A program made the translations under genes and the position numbers. From contig NZ_PEOG01000007.1 in NCBI RefSeq assembly GCF_002761755.1, positions 1-64,000 on the forward strand: DNA of 64,000 nt. Reading direction: 5' to 3'. This DNA is from Roseateles chitinivorans (GTDB lineage: Bacteria; Pseudomonadota; Gammaproteobacteria; Burkholderiales; Burkholderiaceae_C). Within the stretch, counting starts at the first letter, position 1. Each line of letters starts with the position of its first letter. The notes beneath the pieces are model-generated. The model had not been told where the DNA came from, made no database searches, and saw nothing but the letters and a program-made list of their open reading frames with translations. Shown one piece after another: positions 47,608 to 59,347 of the stretch.

Positions 47608-48318
47608 ATGAGCCTGCTCCGCTCCGCAGCCCTGTCGACCGGCCGATCCGGTTCCTTCGCTTCCTGTCCGTCCGCCGACGGCTCGCGATCGCCGGGCGGG
47701 CGGAGCGCCTTGCCGCGGCAAGCGCTGGCGGCAAAGCGGCTGGCCGCGCTGACGATCATGCTCGCCGGCGCCTCCGTGACGCAGGCAGCGGATTGGACGA
47801 TCCAGGTCCGCGATGCCGCCGGCACGCCCGTGCCGAACGCCGCCGTCGCCGTCGAACTCAAGGGCCAGCCGGCCAAGCCCGCGGTCGGCGCGTCGGCCAC
47901 GCTGGCCCAGCGCGACCGCCAGTTCCAGCCACAGCTGCTGGTGGTGCAGACCGGCACCGCGGTGAACTTCCCCAACTTCGACACCGTCCGGCACCACGTC
48001 TATTCCTTCTCCCCGACGAAGAAGTTCGAGCTCAAGCTGTACTCGGGGACACCGGCCGAGCCGGTGGTCTTCGACAGGCCGGGCGTCGCGCAGCTGGGCT
48101 GCAACATCCATGACCGGATGAGCGCTCACGTCGTCGTGGTCGACACGCCGCTCTTCGGCATCACCGACGCCAAGGGCGAAGTGACGCTGAATCTGCCGCC
48201 CGGCGAGCACCGCGTGCGACTGTGGGCGACGCGCATGGGCAATGCCGGTCCGAACTCGCAGCCGCTGGTCGTCGCCGCAGGCGCCCCCGGCGTGCTCAAG
48301 ATCGACCTCAAGGACTGA
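47608..48318 (+). CDS. exported cupredoxin-like protein
   Basis: 236-residue protein with an unusually long N-terminal segment (about 35 residues rich in Ser, Arg and Gly) ahead of a signal-like helix ending in SVTQAADWTI. An Ig-like/carboxypeptidase-regulatory region and a cupredoxin fold follow. Likely copper ligands are His129 or His130 (RHHVYSFS), Cys165, His168 and Met171 (GCNIHDRM), with a C-x2-H-x2-M spacing. Often annotated as methylamine utilisation protein. It lies eight bases before the GGDEF/EAL gene, so the two are likely coupled. Confidence 0.78.
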   Translation: MSLLRSAALSTGRSGSFASCPSADGSRSPGGRSALPRQALAAKRLAALTIMLAGASVTQAADWTIQVRDAAGTPVPNAAVAVELKGQPAKPAVGASATLAQRDRQFQPQLLVVQTGTAVNFPNFDTVRHHVYSFSPTKKFELKLYSGTPAEPVVFDRPGVAQLGCNIHDRMSAHVVVVDTPLFGITDAKGEVTLNLPPGEHRVRLWATRMGNAGPNSQPLVVAAGAPGVLKIDLKD

Positions 48319-48325
48319 CGCGCCG

Positions 48326-50740
48326 ATGCGGTGGCCGGACTTCCTCAACCTGCGGCGGCTGGAGGGGCGCATCGTCGCGCTCTTCCTGGCGCTGCTGCTG
48401 GTCGTCCAGCTGCTGAACCTGGCGCTGATCAACGAGGGCATCGGCCGCAATGCGCGGGCCTCGGTGGCCGAGGAACTCGAGGCCGGCGAGCGCATCCTGA
48501 TCCAGTTGATCGACGAGGACAACGAGCAGCGCGGCCTGGTGGCCGACCTGCTGCAGTCGGACTATGGTCTGCGCCAGCTGGTCGCGGCCGGCATCCAGGG
48601 CGAGGAACTGCGCGCGATGCTGCAGGACGTCTTCGCCAACCTGAGCGCGCGAGGCGACGCCTCGTTCATCGGCTACGCGGACGACAGCTTCAAGCTGGTG
48701 ACCGCCACCGATCCGATCGCCGCCAAGGTCGCACCGCTGCTGCGCGGCGTCACGCGTCAGCAGCAAGGCCGGACGCAGAGCCAGCTGTTGCTGCTCGACG
48801 GCAAGGCTTATCAGGTCGTGGTCGCGCGGATGCGGGCGGCCGGGCTGGGCGGCTGGATCTTCACCGGCTTCGAGATGAAGAGCGAGCAGCTCCAGGAGCT
48901 CAAGCGCATCGTGCGCATCCAGGGCATGCTGCTGGCGCAATCGGCGTCGGGCCAATGGCAGGTGCTGTCCACGGTGCTGGACGCGGCCGCCACGGCGCGC
49001 GCGATGCAGGCGCTGCCCACGCTGAGCGCTACCGACCGCACGGTCCAGACCTTCCACCTGGAACTGGAGGGCGAGCAGTTCCAGGCGCGCCTGCAACCGC
49101 TCGAACACGGCGGCGACACCGACAAGTCGGTGGCCGTGCTGCTGCTGCGGTCGGTGGACGAGGCCCTCGCGCCGTACCGCCGGCTGCAATGGATGCTGCT
49201 CGGCCTGAGCGTCGCGGGGGTGCTGCTGTTCGCGGTCGGCGCGGTGCTGACCGCCCGTCGCATCACCGGGCCGGTGAAGGCGCTGGCGAGCGAGGCCCAC
49301 CGACTGGGCCAGGGCGACTATGCGCGCCCGGTCGAGCGGCCTTCCAGCGACGAGATCGGCGACCTGGCCGAAGCCTTCGAAGCGATGCGCCAGGGCATCC
49401 GGTCGCGCGAGGAGGAGGTGAACCGGCTTGCGTTCTGGGATCCGCTGACGGATCTGCCGAACCGGGAGCAGTTCCACCAGGCGTTGGCGCGGCGCATGGC
49501 CGAGAGCGACGTGCGCTTCTCCTTGCTGATGTTGAACCTGGACCGCTTCAAGCATGTCAACGACGTGCTGGGGCGCGCCTTCGGCGACCGGCTGCTGCGC
49601 GCGGTGGCGGACCGGCTGCAGCAGTTGCTGAAGGACGAGGTGCGGCTGACCGCGCGGGTCGGCGGCGACGAGTTCGTGCTGCTGATCGAGGGCGCCGGCG
49701 CGACCCGCGCGGAGACGATCTGCAAGCGCATCCAGCGGGACTTCGAGCGCGCGCTCAGCATCGACGACCAAACGGTGGACCTGTCGGCCGGGATGGGCGT
49801 GGCGCTGTATCCGCAGCACGGCCGCGATCCGATGCTGCTGCTCGCGCGGGCGGAACTCGCGATGCATGCGGCCAAGCGCGGCCAGAGCGGCTGCGAGGTC
49901 TATGCGCCGAGCATGGACGCGGCGAGCCAGGAGTCGCTGTCGCTGCTCAGCGAGCTGCGCCACGCGATCGACGCGGGGGAACTGCGGCTCTTCCTGCAGC
50001 CCAAGGTGGACCTGCATGCGCAGAAGATCTCGGGCGCGGAGGCGCTGGTGCGCTGGCAGCATCCGTCGCGCGGACTGGTGCCGCCGATGGCCTTCATCCC
50101 CTTCGCCGAGCAGACCGGCTTCATCCGGCAGATCACGGCCTGGGTGCTGCATGCGTCGGCGCTGGCCTGGATGGCGTTGCAGCGCGAGGGCCTGGCGCTG
50201 CCGATCAGCGTCAACCTGTCGACGCGTGACCTGATGGACCAGGACCTGCCGATCAAGGTGGCGGACCTGGTGGCGGGCGTGCCGCCGCCGGCCCTGTGCC
50301 TGGAGATCACCGAGTCGGCCATCATGGACGACCCGCAGCGCGCGCTGCAGACGCTCGAGCAGTTGCATGCGCTGGGATTCAAGCTGTCGATCGACGACTT
50401 TGGCACCGGGTACTCGTCACTGGCCTACCTGAAGCAGCTGTCGGTCGACGAACTCAAGATCGACCGCAGCTTCGTGATGAACATGGAGCGCGACATCGAC
50501 GACGCGAAGATCGTGCGCTCGACGATCGAGCTGGCGCACAACCTGGGGCTCTCGGTCGTGGCCGAAGGGCTGGAGACGGCCAAGCAATGGACGCTGCTGC
50601 AGACGCTGGGCTGCGACCAGGGCCAGGGCTATGCCCTGTCGCGGCCGATGCCGGCCGAGCAATTCGCGGAGTGGCTGCGCGGCTGGGAGCCGCCGGACCT
50701 CGGCGATGCACGCGCAAGCACGATCCTGGCCGGGCTGTGA
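48326..50740 (+). CDS. membrane GGDEF-EAL c-di-GMP enzyme
   Basis: 804-residue protein. An N-terminal helix (about 14-36), a periplasmic sensing domain of about 245 residues, a second helix (about 290-310), HAMP, GGDEF (GGDEF at 446-450, intact), then EAL (EAL at 572-574, with ENLSTRD-like NLSTRD and DDFGTGYSSLAYLKQL). Both catalytic motifs look complete, so it could be cyclase, phosphodiesterase or both. The adjacent exported cupredoxin suggests a copper or redox input through the periplasmic domain. Confidence 0.9.
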   Translation: MRWPDFLNLRRLEGRIVALFLALLLVVQLLNLALINEGIGRNARASVAEELEAGERILIQLIDEDNEQRGLVADLLQSDYGLRQLVAAGIQGEELRAMLQDVFANLSARGDASFIGYADDSFKLVTATDPIAAKVAPLLRGVTRQQQGRTQSQLLLLDGKAYQVVVARMRAAGLGGWIFTGFEMKSEQLQELKRIVRIQGMLLAQSASGQWQVLSTVLDAAATARAMQALPTLSATDRTVQTFHLELEGEQFQARLQPLEHGGDTDKSVAVLLLRSVDEALAPYRRLQWMLLGLSVAGVLLFAVGAVLTARRITGPVKALASEAHRLGQGDYARPVERPSSDEIGDLAEAFEAMRQGIRSREEEVNRLAFWDPLTDLPNREQFHQALARRMAESDVRFSLLMLNLDRFKHVNDVLGRAFGDRLLRAVADRLQQLLKDEVRLTARVGGDEFVLLIEGAGATRAETICKRIQRDFERALSIDDQTVDLSAGMGVALYPQHGRDPMLLLARAELAMHAAKRGQSGCEVYAPSMDAASQESLSLLSELRHAIDAGELRLFLQPKVDLHAQKISGAEALVRWQHPSRGLVPPMAFIPFAEQTGFIRQITAWVLHASALAWMALQREGLALPISVNLSTRDLMDQDLPIKVADLVAGVPPPALCLEITESAIMDDPQRALQTLEQLHALGFKLSIDDFGTGYSSLAYLKQLSVDELKIDRSFVMNMERDIDDAKIVRSTIELAHNLGLSVVAEGLETAKQWTLLQTLGCDQGQGYALSRPMPAEQFAEWLRGWEPPDLGDARASTILAGL

Positions 50741-50920
50741 AGCCTCGCAACGGCCTGCCTACATCGCCCGCGATGACGCGCGGCGCGCATCCCGCTATGC
50801 GGCAGCCTTGCACGCAAAGATCGCGCAACTCTCGACGATGGGCAGGTCCTTCAGGATCGTGCCTCGTTACGCCCCCTCGTGTATTCGAAGGCGTGTCGTC
50901 CCGCGAAGACGCCGTGTGGC

Positions 50921-51421
50921 TCAGGAATCCCGATCCTCGAGCGCATCGCACAGCGCCTCCAGGCCGGCGCGCACCGTGCGGGCGCGCACTTCGTGACGGT
51001 CGCCGGTGAAGTGTTCCTTCCACACGCGGATCCGGGAGCGGCCATGCATCAGCGCCAGCCACACGGTGCCGACCGGCTTGCTTTCGGTGCCGCCGCCCGG
51101 CCCGGCCACGCCAGTCACTGCGATGGCCCAGTCGATCGGCGCATGCGCCACCAGCCCACGGGCCATCTGCTCCGCCACCTCGCCGCTGACCGCGCCGTGC
51201 AGGCCGATCAGCGCCGCCGGCACGCCCAGCAACTCGGTTTTCGCTTCGTTGCTGTAGCTCACCACGCCGCGCTCGAACCATTGGCTCGAGCCCGCCAGGC
51301 TGGTACACGCCGCCGCGATCAGCCCGCCGGTGCAGGACTCCGCGGTGCCCATGCGTTCCTTGCGCTGGATCAGCGCCAGCGCGATGCGCTCGATCAATTC
51401 GGACTCGTCGGGAAACAGCAT
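50921..51421 (-). CDS. pncC: nicotinamide-nucleotide amidohydrolase (CinA C-terminal type)
   Basis: 166-residue enzyme that deamidates NMN to nicotinate mononucleotide in NAD salvage. GTAESCTGGLIAAACTSLAGSS holds the catalytic Ser, with AVTGVAGPGGGTESKPVGTVWLAL typical. The ATG at 51419-51421 has AGGAGAT close upstream. It is the last gene of thiL-pgpA-pncC on the minus strand. Confidence 0.92.
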   Translation of the reverse strand: MLFPDESELIERIALALIQRKERMGTAESCTGGLIAAACTSLAGSSQWFERGVVSYSNEAKTELLGVPAALIGLHGAVSGEVAEQMARGLVAHAPIDWAIAVTGVAGPGGGTESKPVGTVWLALMHGRSRIRVWKEHFTGDRHEVRARTVRAGLEALCDALEDRDS

Positions 51422-51479
51422 GGGGATCTCCTCGTCGATGGATCGGGTCATCCGTGGATGAAGGCGGCTTGTCCCGGCG

Positions 51480-52001
51480 TCAATGCAGCAAGGCCCGCGC
51501 GCCGGCCAACACCACGAGCGTACATCCGGCGGCGATCAGATCGTCGAAGAGGATCCCGAAGCCTTGCCACACCGTCACCGGCTGCCCGGGCTCGATCTTG
51601 AAGAGGCCATCGGCCCACCGCACCGGCCCCGGCTTCGCGGCGTCGAAGTAGCGGAACACCGCGAATGCAGCCAGTTGCCACCAGAAGCCGGCCGGCATCA
51701 GCAGCCACAGCACGATCCAGATCGCGAGGATCTCGTCCCACACGACCGCGCCCGGATCGCAGGTCCGCAGATGCCGCGCCGTCACCGTCGAGGCCCACCA
51801 GCCGATCGGCAGGCCGACCGCGATCAGCACCGCCCACTGCGCCGGCGTCAGCCACAGGTTCAGCAACGCGAAAGCGGCCCAGCCCCACAGGGTGCCGACC
51901 GTGCCCGGAGCTTTCGGCGACAGGCCGCTGCCGAATCCCATCGCGATCCAGTGCGCGGGATGTCTCGCCATGAAGGCGAAGGTGGGTCGAACAGCGCTCA
52001 T
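51480..52001 (-). CDS. pgpA: phosphatidylglycerophosphatase A
   Basis: 173-residue inner-membrane enzyme dephosphorylating phosphatidylglycerophosphate. GSGLSPKAPGTVGTLWG, WDEILAIWIVLW and FRYFDAAKPGPVRW with four helices are typical. Its ATG overlaps the thiL stop by four bases (51998-52001), so the two are translationally coupled. Confidence 0.94.
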   Translation of the reverse strand: MSAVRPTFAFMARHPAHWIAMGFGSGLSPKAPGTVGTLWGWAAFALLNLWLTPAQWAVLIAVGLPIGWWASTVTARHLRTCDPGAVVWDEILAIWIVLWLLMPAGFWWQLAAFAVFRYFDAAKPGPVRWADGLFKIEPGQPVTVWQGFGILFDDLIAAGCTLVVLAGARALLH

Positions 52002-53026
52002 GACTTGAAGTGGTCGAAGCTCTGTGGCACATCCTGCACCGGGCGTCCCATGCCGTCGACCACGCGCAGGCCTGGGGCCTCGTCGATCCGGCCGATGCGA
52101 TAGACCGGCGTGCCGGCGGCGCGGCCGGCCTCGAGGACGCGCTGGCGCGCGTCCGGCGGCGCGGTGAAGACGAGTTCGTAATCGTCGCCGCCGGTCAGCA
52201 GGCACAGGCGCTGCAACTCTTCCGGCATCGCGCCGAGCACCGCCGAACGCGGCAGATCCGCCAGGCGCAGCGTCGCGCCGACATTGGACCGCTTGAGCAC
52301 ATGCCCGATATCGCCCGCCAGCCCGTCGGACACGTCCACCGCGCTGGTCGCGAGGCCACGCAGCGCCTTGCCGAGCGCCACGCGCGGCTCAGGCATCTCC
52401 ATCCGCAAGCGGACTTCCTCGAACTGCGTGGCGCTCAATGACAGCGTGCCGCGGAACACCTCCAGCGCCAGCCGGGCGTCGCCGAGCGTGCCGCTGACCC
52501 AGACGTCGTCATCGACGCGCGCGCCCGAGCGCAGCAGCGCCTGACCGGCAGGCACTTCGCCCATCGCCGTGATGTTGAGGTTGAGCGGCCCGGCCGTTGT
52601 GTCGCCGCCGGCCAGCACGATCCCCTGCGCGTCGGCCAGCTCGAACAGGCCCTGCGCGAAGCCGGCCAGGAAGGCCTCGTCGACACGCGGCAGCGCCAGC
52701 GAGAGGAAGAAGGCCCGCGGCGTCGCGCCACAGGCCGCCAGGTCGCTGAGATTGACCGCCAGCGCCTTGTGGCCCAGGCGCCGCGGCGAGACCGTCGACA
52801 GGAAGTGCCGGCCCTCGACCAGCATGTCCGCCGTCACCAGCCATTGATGGCCCGCCGACGGCGTCAGCAGCGCACAGTCGTCGCCGATGCCCAGCGCCAC
52901 CGCCCCGCCCTCGGTGCGGCCCGCACGCGCGGCGCGGCCGAAGAAGCGGTCGATCAGGTCGAACTCGCCGAGTGGCCGCCCGTCCCGTCGCTCGCGCGAA
53001 TCAGAAGAATCACCCATGGGCGGCAT
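51998..53026 (-). CDS. thiL: thiamine-monophosphate kinase
   Basis: 342-residue enzyme making thiamine diphosphate from thiamine monophosphate and ATP. Motifs GIGDDCALL, GLAGDIGHV (with DVSDGLAGD), GGDTTAGP and GGDDYELVFT mark the ThiL/PurM fold. An ATG at 53017 is an alternative start three codons in. It overlaps the end of the FixJ-type gene by a few bases. Confidence 0.95.
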   Translation of the reverse strand: MPPMGDSSDSRERRDGRPLGEFDLIDRFFGRAARAGRTEGGAVALGIGDDCALLTPSAGHQWLVTADMLVEGRHFLSTVSPRRLGHKALAVNLSDLAACGATPRAFFLSLALPRVDEAFLAGFAQGLFELADAQGIVLAGGDTTAGPLNLNITAMGEVPAGQALLRSGARVDDDVWVSGTLGDARLALEVFRGTLSLSATQFEEVRLRMEMPEPRVALGKALRGLATSAVDVSDGLAGDIGHVLKRSNVGATLRLADLPRSAVLGAMPEELQRLCLLTGGDDYELVFTAPPDARQRVLEAGRAAGTPVYRIGRIDEAPGLRVVDGMGRPVQDVPQSFDHFKS

Positions 53027-53666
53027 TGTCGCCGCGCAGGAGGTTGGACAGCTCCACCGCGGACTTCACATCCATCTTCTCGAACACCCGCGCACGGTGG
53101 ACCTCGACGGTGCGCACGCTGATGTTGAGCTGGTCCGCGATCAGCTTGTTGGGCAGGCCCTGCACCACCAGCTGCATGACCTCGCGCTCGCGCTCGGTCA
53201 GTTCGCCAACGCGGTGACCCAGCGCCGATTTCGCGTCGCGCGCGGCGATCGCCTCGGCGCTCTGCGCCAGCGCCTGTTCGACGCGATCCACCAGCGCGTT
53301 GTCGGAAAAGGGCTTCTCGACGAAGTCGTAGGCGCCCTGCTTCACCGCCGCCACCGCGGTCGGCACGTCGCCATGACCGGTCAGGAAGATCACCGGCAGC
53401 GTGGCCAGCAGGCCGCGTTCGATGAGCCGCTCGAACAGCGCGAGCCCGCTCATGCCCGGCATCCGCACGTCGAGCAGCAGGCAACTCGGCGCCGACGGCC
53501 AGTCGCGTCCGCCGCGGGGCAGGCCGTCGAGCAGGGACTCGAAGGCCTCGGCGCTGCCGAAGCCCTCGGACAGCAGCCGGCGCGAGCGCAACAGCCAGGC
53601 GAGCGCATCGCGCACCACGTCCTCGTCGTCGACGAGGTAGACCATCGGCAGGGACTGCGGCTTCAT
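53010..53666 (-). CDS. FixJ/DctR-type response regulator
   Basis: 218-residue regulator: receiver domain (1-125; DDED near 13, phospho-Asp66 in LLLDVRMPG, T in LTGHGD, K in EKPFSD) and a LuxR/NarL-type HTH (LTEREREVMQLVVQGLPNKLIADQLNISVRTVEVHRARVFEKM). It is paired by a 4-base ATGA overlap with the kinase upstream. The pair matches DctS/DctR, which senses C4-dicarboxylates; the divergent malic enzyme nearby supports a malate-related role. Confidence 0.85.
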   Translation of the reverse strand: MKPQSLPMVYLVDDEDVVRDALAWLLRSRRLLSEGFGSAEAFESLLDGLPRGGRDWPSAPSCLLLDVRMPGMSGLALFERLIERGLLATLPVIFLTGHGDVPTAVAAVKQGAYDFVEKPFSDNALVDRVEQALAQSAEAIAARDAKSALGHRVGELTEREREVMQLVVQGLPNKLIADQLNISVRTVEVHRARVFEKMDVKSAVELSNLLRGDNAAHG

Positions 53667-55762
53667 GCGGACGACTCTCCAGATCCAGTGACGGGGAACC
53701 GGTCGGCCCCGGTTCTCGGGGCCGCGCCAGGCGCATCCTCGCACGGCAGGCTGAAGCGGAACTCGGTGCCCGTCGGCGACGCGGGAGCGACGCGGCTCTC
53801 GAAATCCATCGCGCCGCCATGCTGCTCCACGACCGTGCGGCACAGGCTCAGGCCCAGGCCCATGCCCTCGGTGCGGGTCGTGAAGAAAGGCGTGAACAGC
53901 TGGCGGGCGACCTCCGCCGGAATGCCCGGCCCATGGTCGACCACCGCGAAGCTCAGCCAGCGCGGCTGCAGGCGCCGCACGCGCAGCACCAGCGCGCGGT
54001 CCGCCAGCGGCGTGGGACCGTCCATCGCCTGGATCGCGTTGCGGGTGAGGTTCAGCAGCACCTGCTCGACCATCGTGCGGTCGCAGCGCACCCGCGGCAG
54101 CCCCTTGGGCAGGTCCATCTCGATGCGCGCGCCGCTCTTGCGCGCCTGCAGCCGCACCAGCGGCAGCACCGCGTCGAGCAGTTGCTCGACATGGACCCAC
54201 TCGCGCGCCGCCTCGCGACGCCGGACGAAGTCGTGGACGCTCTTGATCACGCGGCCGGCACGCTCGGCCTGTTCGGCGATTCTCGTCACGGCCTGCCGCA
54301 CCATCGCCGGTGTCTGCGGATCGTCGGCCTCGCGCACCATCAGGTTGATCGACGCGGTCGCATAGCTGGCGATCGCGGCCAGCGGCTGGTTCAGTTCATG
54401 GCTCAGCAGCGAGGCCATCTCGCCGACCGTCGCCAGCCGCGCGGTCGCCTGCAGCCGATCCTGCTGCTGGCGCGACAGTTCCTCGACCTTGCGCTGCGCG
54501 CTCAGGTCGAGCACGGCGCTCATCCAGCCGGTCTGCTGGCCCTCGGCGTTGAGCAGCGGCGCCTCGTAGATCATCACCGGGAAGCGCTCGCCGGTGCTGC
54601 GCGCGAAGACCGTCTCGAAGCCCTCGCGCGGCGGCAGCCCGGCCTCCCACCGCGCCTCGCGGTCGTGATGGCGGCGCCAGTATTCCTCGATGAACTCAGG
54701 CGGCCAGTACGGCGGCGCCTGCGGCGGACGGCCGGTGCCGACCAGCTCTTCCGCGGCGTAGCCGACCATCGCGCAGAACGCCGGGTTCACATAGCTGATG
54801 TTGCCGTCCAGGTCGCGCGCGCGCAGGCCGGTGATCAGCGAGTTCTCCATCGCCTGCCGGAACGCGAGCGACTCGGCCAGCGCATGCTCCGCCTGCGCGC
54901 GCTTGCGGGTGTCGCGCGCCAGGATGATGACCAGCGCGAACAGCGCCAGCGACAGGCCGATCACCAGTGCCGTCGCCAGGTTGGGGATCAGCTGCGGCCG
55001 GCCGGTCGCGTTGTCGACGCGCAGTTGCAGGCTCAGGCCGGGCAGGTCGAGCAGCCGCTCGGACAGGTAGAAGCCGCTGCCGCGCGTCAGGCCGGTGCGC
55101 GCGAGCCGCGTGCCGTCGCCCTCGACGAAGGACATCTCGAAGCGGCGGGCCTGATCCTGCGAGACCGATTCCTCCAGCAGCGGTCGCAGCCCCATCGTCG
55201 CGACGACATAGGAGCGCGGCTCGCCGGCGCGCACCCGCGGCAGGCAGAGGTCGGCGACCTCCATGCCGTCGCCGCCGGGGCCGGGCACGAAGTACGAGCG
55301 CGAGAACAGCGGCGTGCCCTGGCGCAGCGCGGCGATGCAGGCGAGCTCGGTCTCGATCTGGAGCTGCTCCCGCGACAGGGTCGAGAACAGCGGCGGCGCA
55401 TAGGGCGTGTCCACGGCGCGACGCACCTGGCGCTGCTCGTCGCGCAGCTCGATGCGCAGCAGGACCCGCGTCTGCCGCAGTTGCGCGGCGGCATTGCCGC
55501 GCCAGTCGTCGTCCTCCGCCCACATCAGGCCTTGCAAGCCCTGCAGATCGCGCCCGATGAGCTGCTTGGCGCGCGCGGTGACCTCCGCGGCGGCGAGATC
55601 GGAGGCCTCCTGCGCCCGTGCGGCTTCGTGGCTCAGCGTCAGCGTCAGCAGCAGCGACTGCGCGATCAGCAGCAGCGCCACCAGCGTGCCCCACAGCAGC
55701 GCGCGCCGCCAGCGCCGCGGCCGGGCGCCGCGTGCCGAAGGGGTGAAAGGGGCGGACAGCAT
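53663..55762 (-). CDS. DctS-like sensor histidine kinase
   Basis: 699-residue inner-membrane kinase. N-terminal helix (about 23-47), large periplasmic domain, second helix (about 252-277), PAS (about 290-420), then the DctB/FixL-type HisKA with His455 in LLSHELNQPLAAI and HATPase_c with DHGPGIP and GLGLSLCRTV. ATG 55760-55762. It overlaps the regulator gene by four bases. The DctS assignment is inferred from architecture and from maeB facing it across 296 bases. Confidence 0.82.
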   Translation of the reverse strand: MLSAPFTPSARGARPRRWRRALLWGTLVALLLIAQSLLLTLTLSHEAARAQEASDLAAAEVTARAKQLIGRDLQGLQGLMWAEDDDWRGNAAAQLRQTRVLLRIELRDEQRQVRRAVDTPYAPPLFSTLSREQLQIETELACIAALRQGTPLFSRSYFVPGPGGDGMEVADLCLPRVRAGEPRSYVVATMGLRPLLEESVSQDQARRFEMSFVEGDGTRLARTGLTRGSGFYLSERLLDLPGLSLQLRVDNATGRPQLIPNLATALVIGLSLALFALVIILARDTRKRAQAEHALAESLAFRQAMENSLITGLRARDLDGNISYVNPAFCAMVGYAAEELVGTGRPPQAPPYWPPEFIEEYWRRHHDREARWEAGLPPREGFETVFARSTGERFPVMIYEAPLLNAEGQQTGWMSAVLDLSAQRKVEELSRQQQDRLQATARLATVGEMASLLSHELNQPLAAIASYATASINLMVREADDPQTPAMVRQAVTRIAEQAERAGRVIKSVHDFVRRREAAREWVHVEQLLDAVLPLVRLQARKSGARIEMDLPKGLPRVRCDRTMVEQVLLNLTRNAIQAMDGPTPLADRALVLRVRRLQPRWLSFAVVDHGPGIPAEVARQLFTPFFTTRTEGMGLGLSLCRTVVEQHGGAMDFESRVAPASPTGTEFRFSLPCEDAPGAAPRTGADRFPVTGSGESSA

Positions 55763-55979
55763 GATCGTGGGCGAAGGCAAGCGGGGAACGCGACGCGGCG
55801 TAAAGGTCCGTCGGGATACGCCGCGAAGGTCGCTGAAAGGACCTTGAAAGCCAGGGTCCGGACGAGGGCCTCGCGTGCGCGCGGGGCAGGCAGTATGGCG
55901 CTCGCACAAGCGCTCCGGATGCGCAGTTTCGCGTATGCCCCTGCGGCCCGGACGACATGCAGCATACGCATAGTCCGCA

Positions 55980-56008
55980 CTGTCGCGGTCGGGTCGGACT
56001 CCTACAAT
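55980..56008 (+). promoter_or_regulatory. possible maeB promoter
   Basis: CTGTCG (55980-55985), 17-base spacer, TACAAT (56003-56008); 50 bases before the maeB ATG. The -35 box is weak, so confidence is limited. Confidence 0.4.
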
Positions 56009-56058
56009 CGCCGACCCGGCCCACGACGGCGGACCGGTTTCAACCAGAAGAGTCCCCC

Positions 56059-58356
<2,298 letters not shown>

Positions 58357-58383
58357 ACGGTGTGGGATTCCGGCCCCGACGGG

Positions 58384-58417
58384 GCGCCGGAGGGTCTTTA
58401 ATCCCGACCTCCGGCGC
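58384..58417 (+). terminator. hairpin after maeB
   Basis: GCGCCGGAGG pairs with CCTCCGGCGC around a 14-base loop, 28 bases past the stop. No good T run follows, so it may slow rather than end transcription. Confidence 0.5.
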
Positions 58418-58716
58418 GGCCTATAGAAAAAGTTTGTAGTGGCTCACCAGTCGATTTCTACTGGATGACTACTCACATCCGTGGGCCATTGCGCGAATGT
58501 ATGCGCACGCTAACAATGCCGCTTTTTAAGGCATTGTGGTAGCCCCCGGCTTGAGCATTCGAGGTCCTTTCTGTACCATCTTGGTTTCAGAGTTCAGGGT
58601 TAACCCTCGCTGGCTCAGCCCTCCCACACCGACGATCACAGGCCCCAGCGGCTGCTGTCCGGTGTCACGGCCCCCCAGAAATGAGCTCGGATACCCCATC
58701 TAGGAGGAACGCGACA
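58418..58716. other. gene-free stretch before the barstar gene
   Basis: No gene seen. CAATGCC-GCTTTTTAA-GGCATTG (58514-58536) forms a 7-bp hairpin, and an AT-rich patch (58425-58440) could hold a promoter. The strand just upstream of the barstar gene is leader-like, with AGGAGG at 58702. Confidence 0.45.
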
Positions 58717-59112
58717 ATGCTTTTGCAGACAGTCCGTCCCAACATCGTGCAGGCGATCAGAGCCTACCGGGTCGAGGACTTGATGCAGGCCGCGCAGGAC
58801 GCCGGCCAACATTTCCTGTACGCCAACCTGTCTCCAGCCGAGACCAAACAGGACGTGCTGGAGCTGATTGCCAGCAACTTCCTGTTCCCGGCGCACTTCG
58901 GCAAGAACATGGAAGCGCTGTACGACTGCATGACCAATCTGGTCCACAAGTCGGGCACGCAACCGGGCTTCGTCGTGGTGCTGGACCAGTTGCCGGATCA
59001 CGCGAAATTCGATCGGGAGGCCCGCGAGCAGTTGCTCGATGTCTTCCGGGAGGCGGCCGACTTCTGGGCCGAGCGGAAGATCTCCTTCAGGTGTTTCTAT
59101 TCTTTTCAGTAG
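58717..59112 (+). CDS. barstar family protein
   Basis: 131-residue ribonuclease-inhibitor-like protein. The fold pattern is barstar: strand LLQTV, helix RVEDLMQAAQDAG, strand HFLYANL, helix ETKQDVLELIASNF, then FGKNMEALYDCMTNL with the family Asn, and a final strand pair. The ATG at 58717 has AGGAGG 10 bases upstream, which an ATG at 58681 lacks. Barstar normally neutralises a secreted ribonuclease (barnase type); no such gene is adjacent. Confidence 0.85.
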   Translation: MLLQTVRPNIVQAIRAYRVEDLMQAAQDAGQHFLYANLSPAETKQDVLELIASNFLFPAHFGKNMEALYDCMTNLVHKSGTQPGFVVVLDQLPDHAKFDREAREQLLDVFREAADFWAERKISFRCFYSFQ

Positions 59113-59300
59113 CCCGCTCCCAAGAATCAGGGTCATGGGAGCGGGCGACTGAGGTGGCCCCCGAAGCGAAGCCGGTGCTGAAGAGCACCAAGACCAATCC
59201 GAACCCCAACTTCGGCATGAACATGCCGATGATGTGCAGCGCGTTCGACACATCCATGTGGCTCAGCGCCGCTTGATGGACTGAAGCGTCGGTTCTCTGC

Positions 59301-59331
59301 AAAAGGCCTTCCGGTGACGGAAGGCCTTTTT
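59301..59331. terminator. bidirectional terminator
   Basis: A perfect 13-bp stem AAAAGGCCTTCCG / CGGAAGGCCTTTT with loop GTGA, flanked by A and T runs. It can end both the barstar transcript (plus) and the rsmA operon (minus). Confidence 0.9.
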
Positions 59332-59347
59332 CATTGGCCGCTCCGGC

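Noticed and set aside
59087..59257. A 56-codon minus-strand frame with a hydrophobic helix near the barstar gene
   Set aside because: It overlaps the barstar 3' end and has no ribosome site; its hydrophobic part is likely chance.
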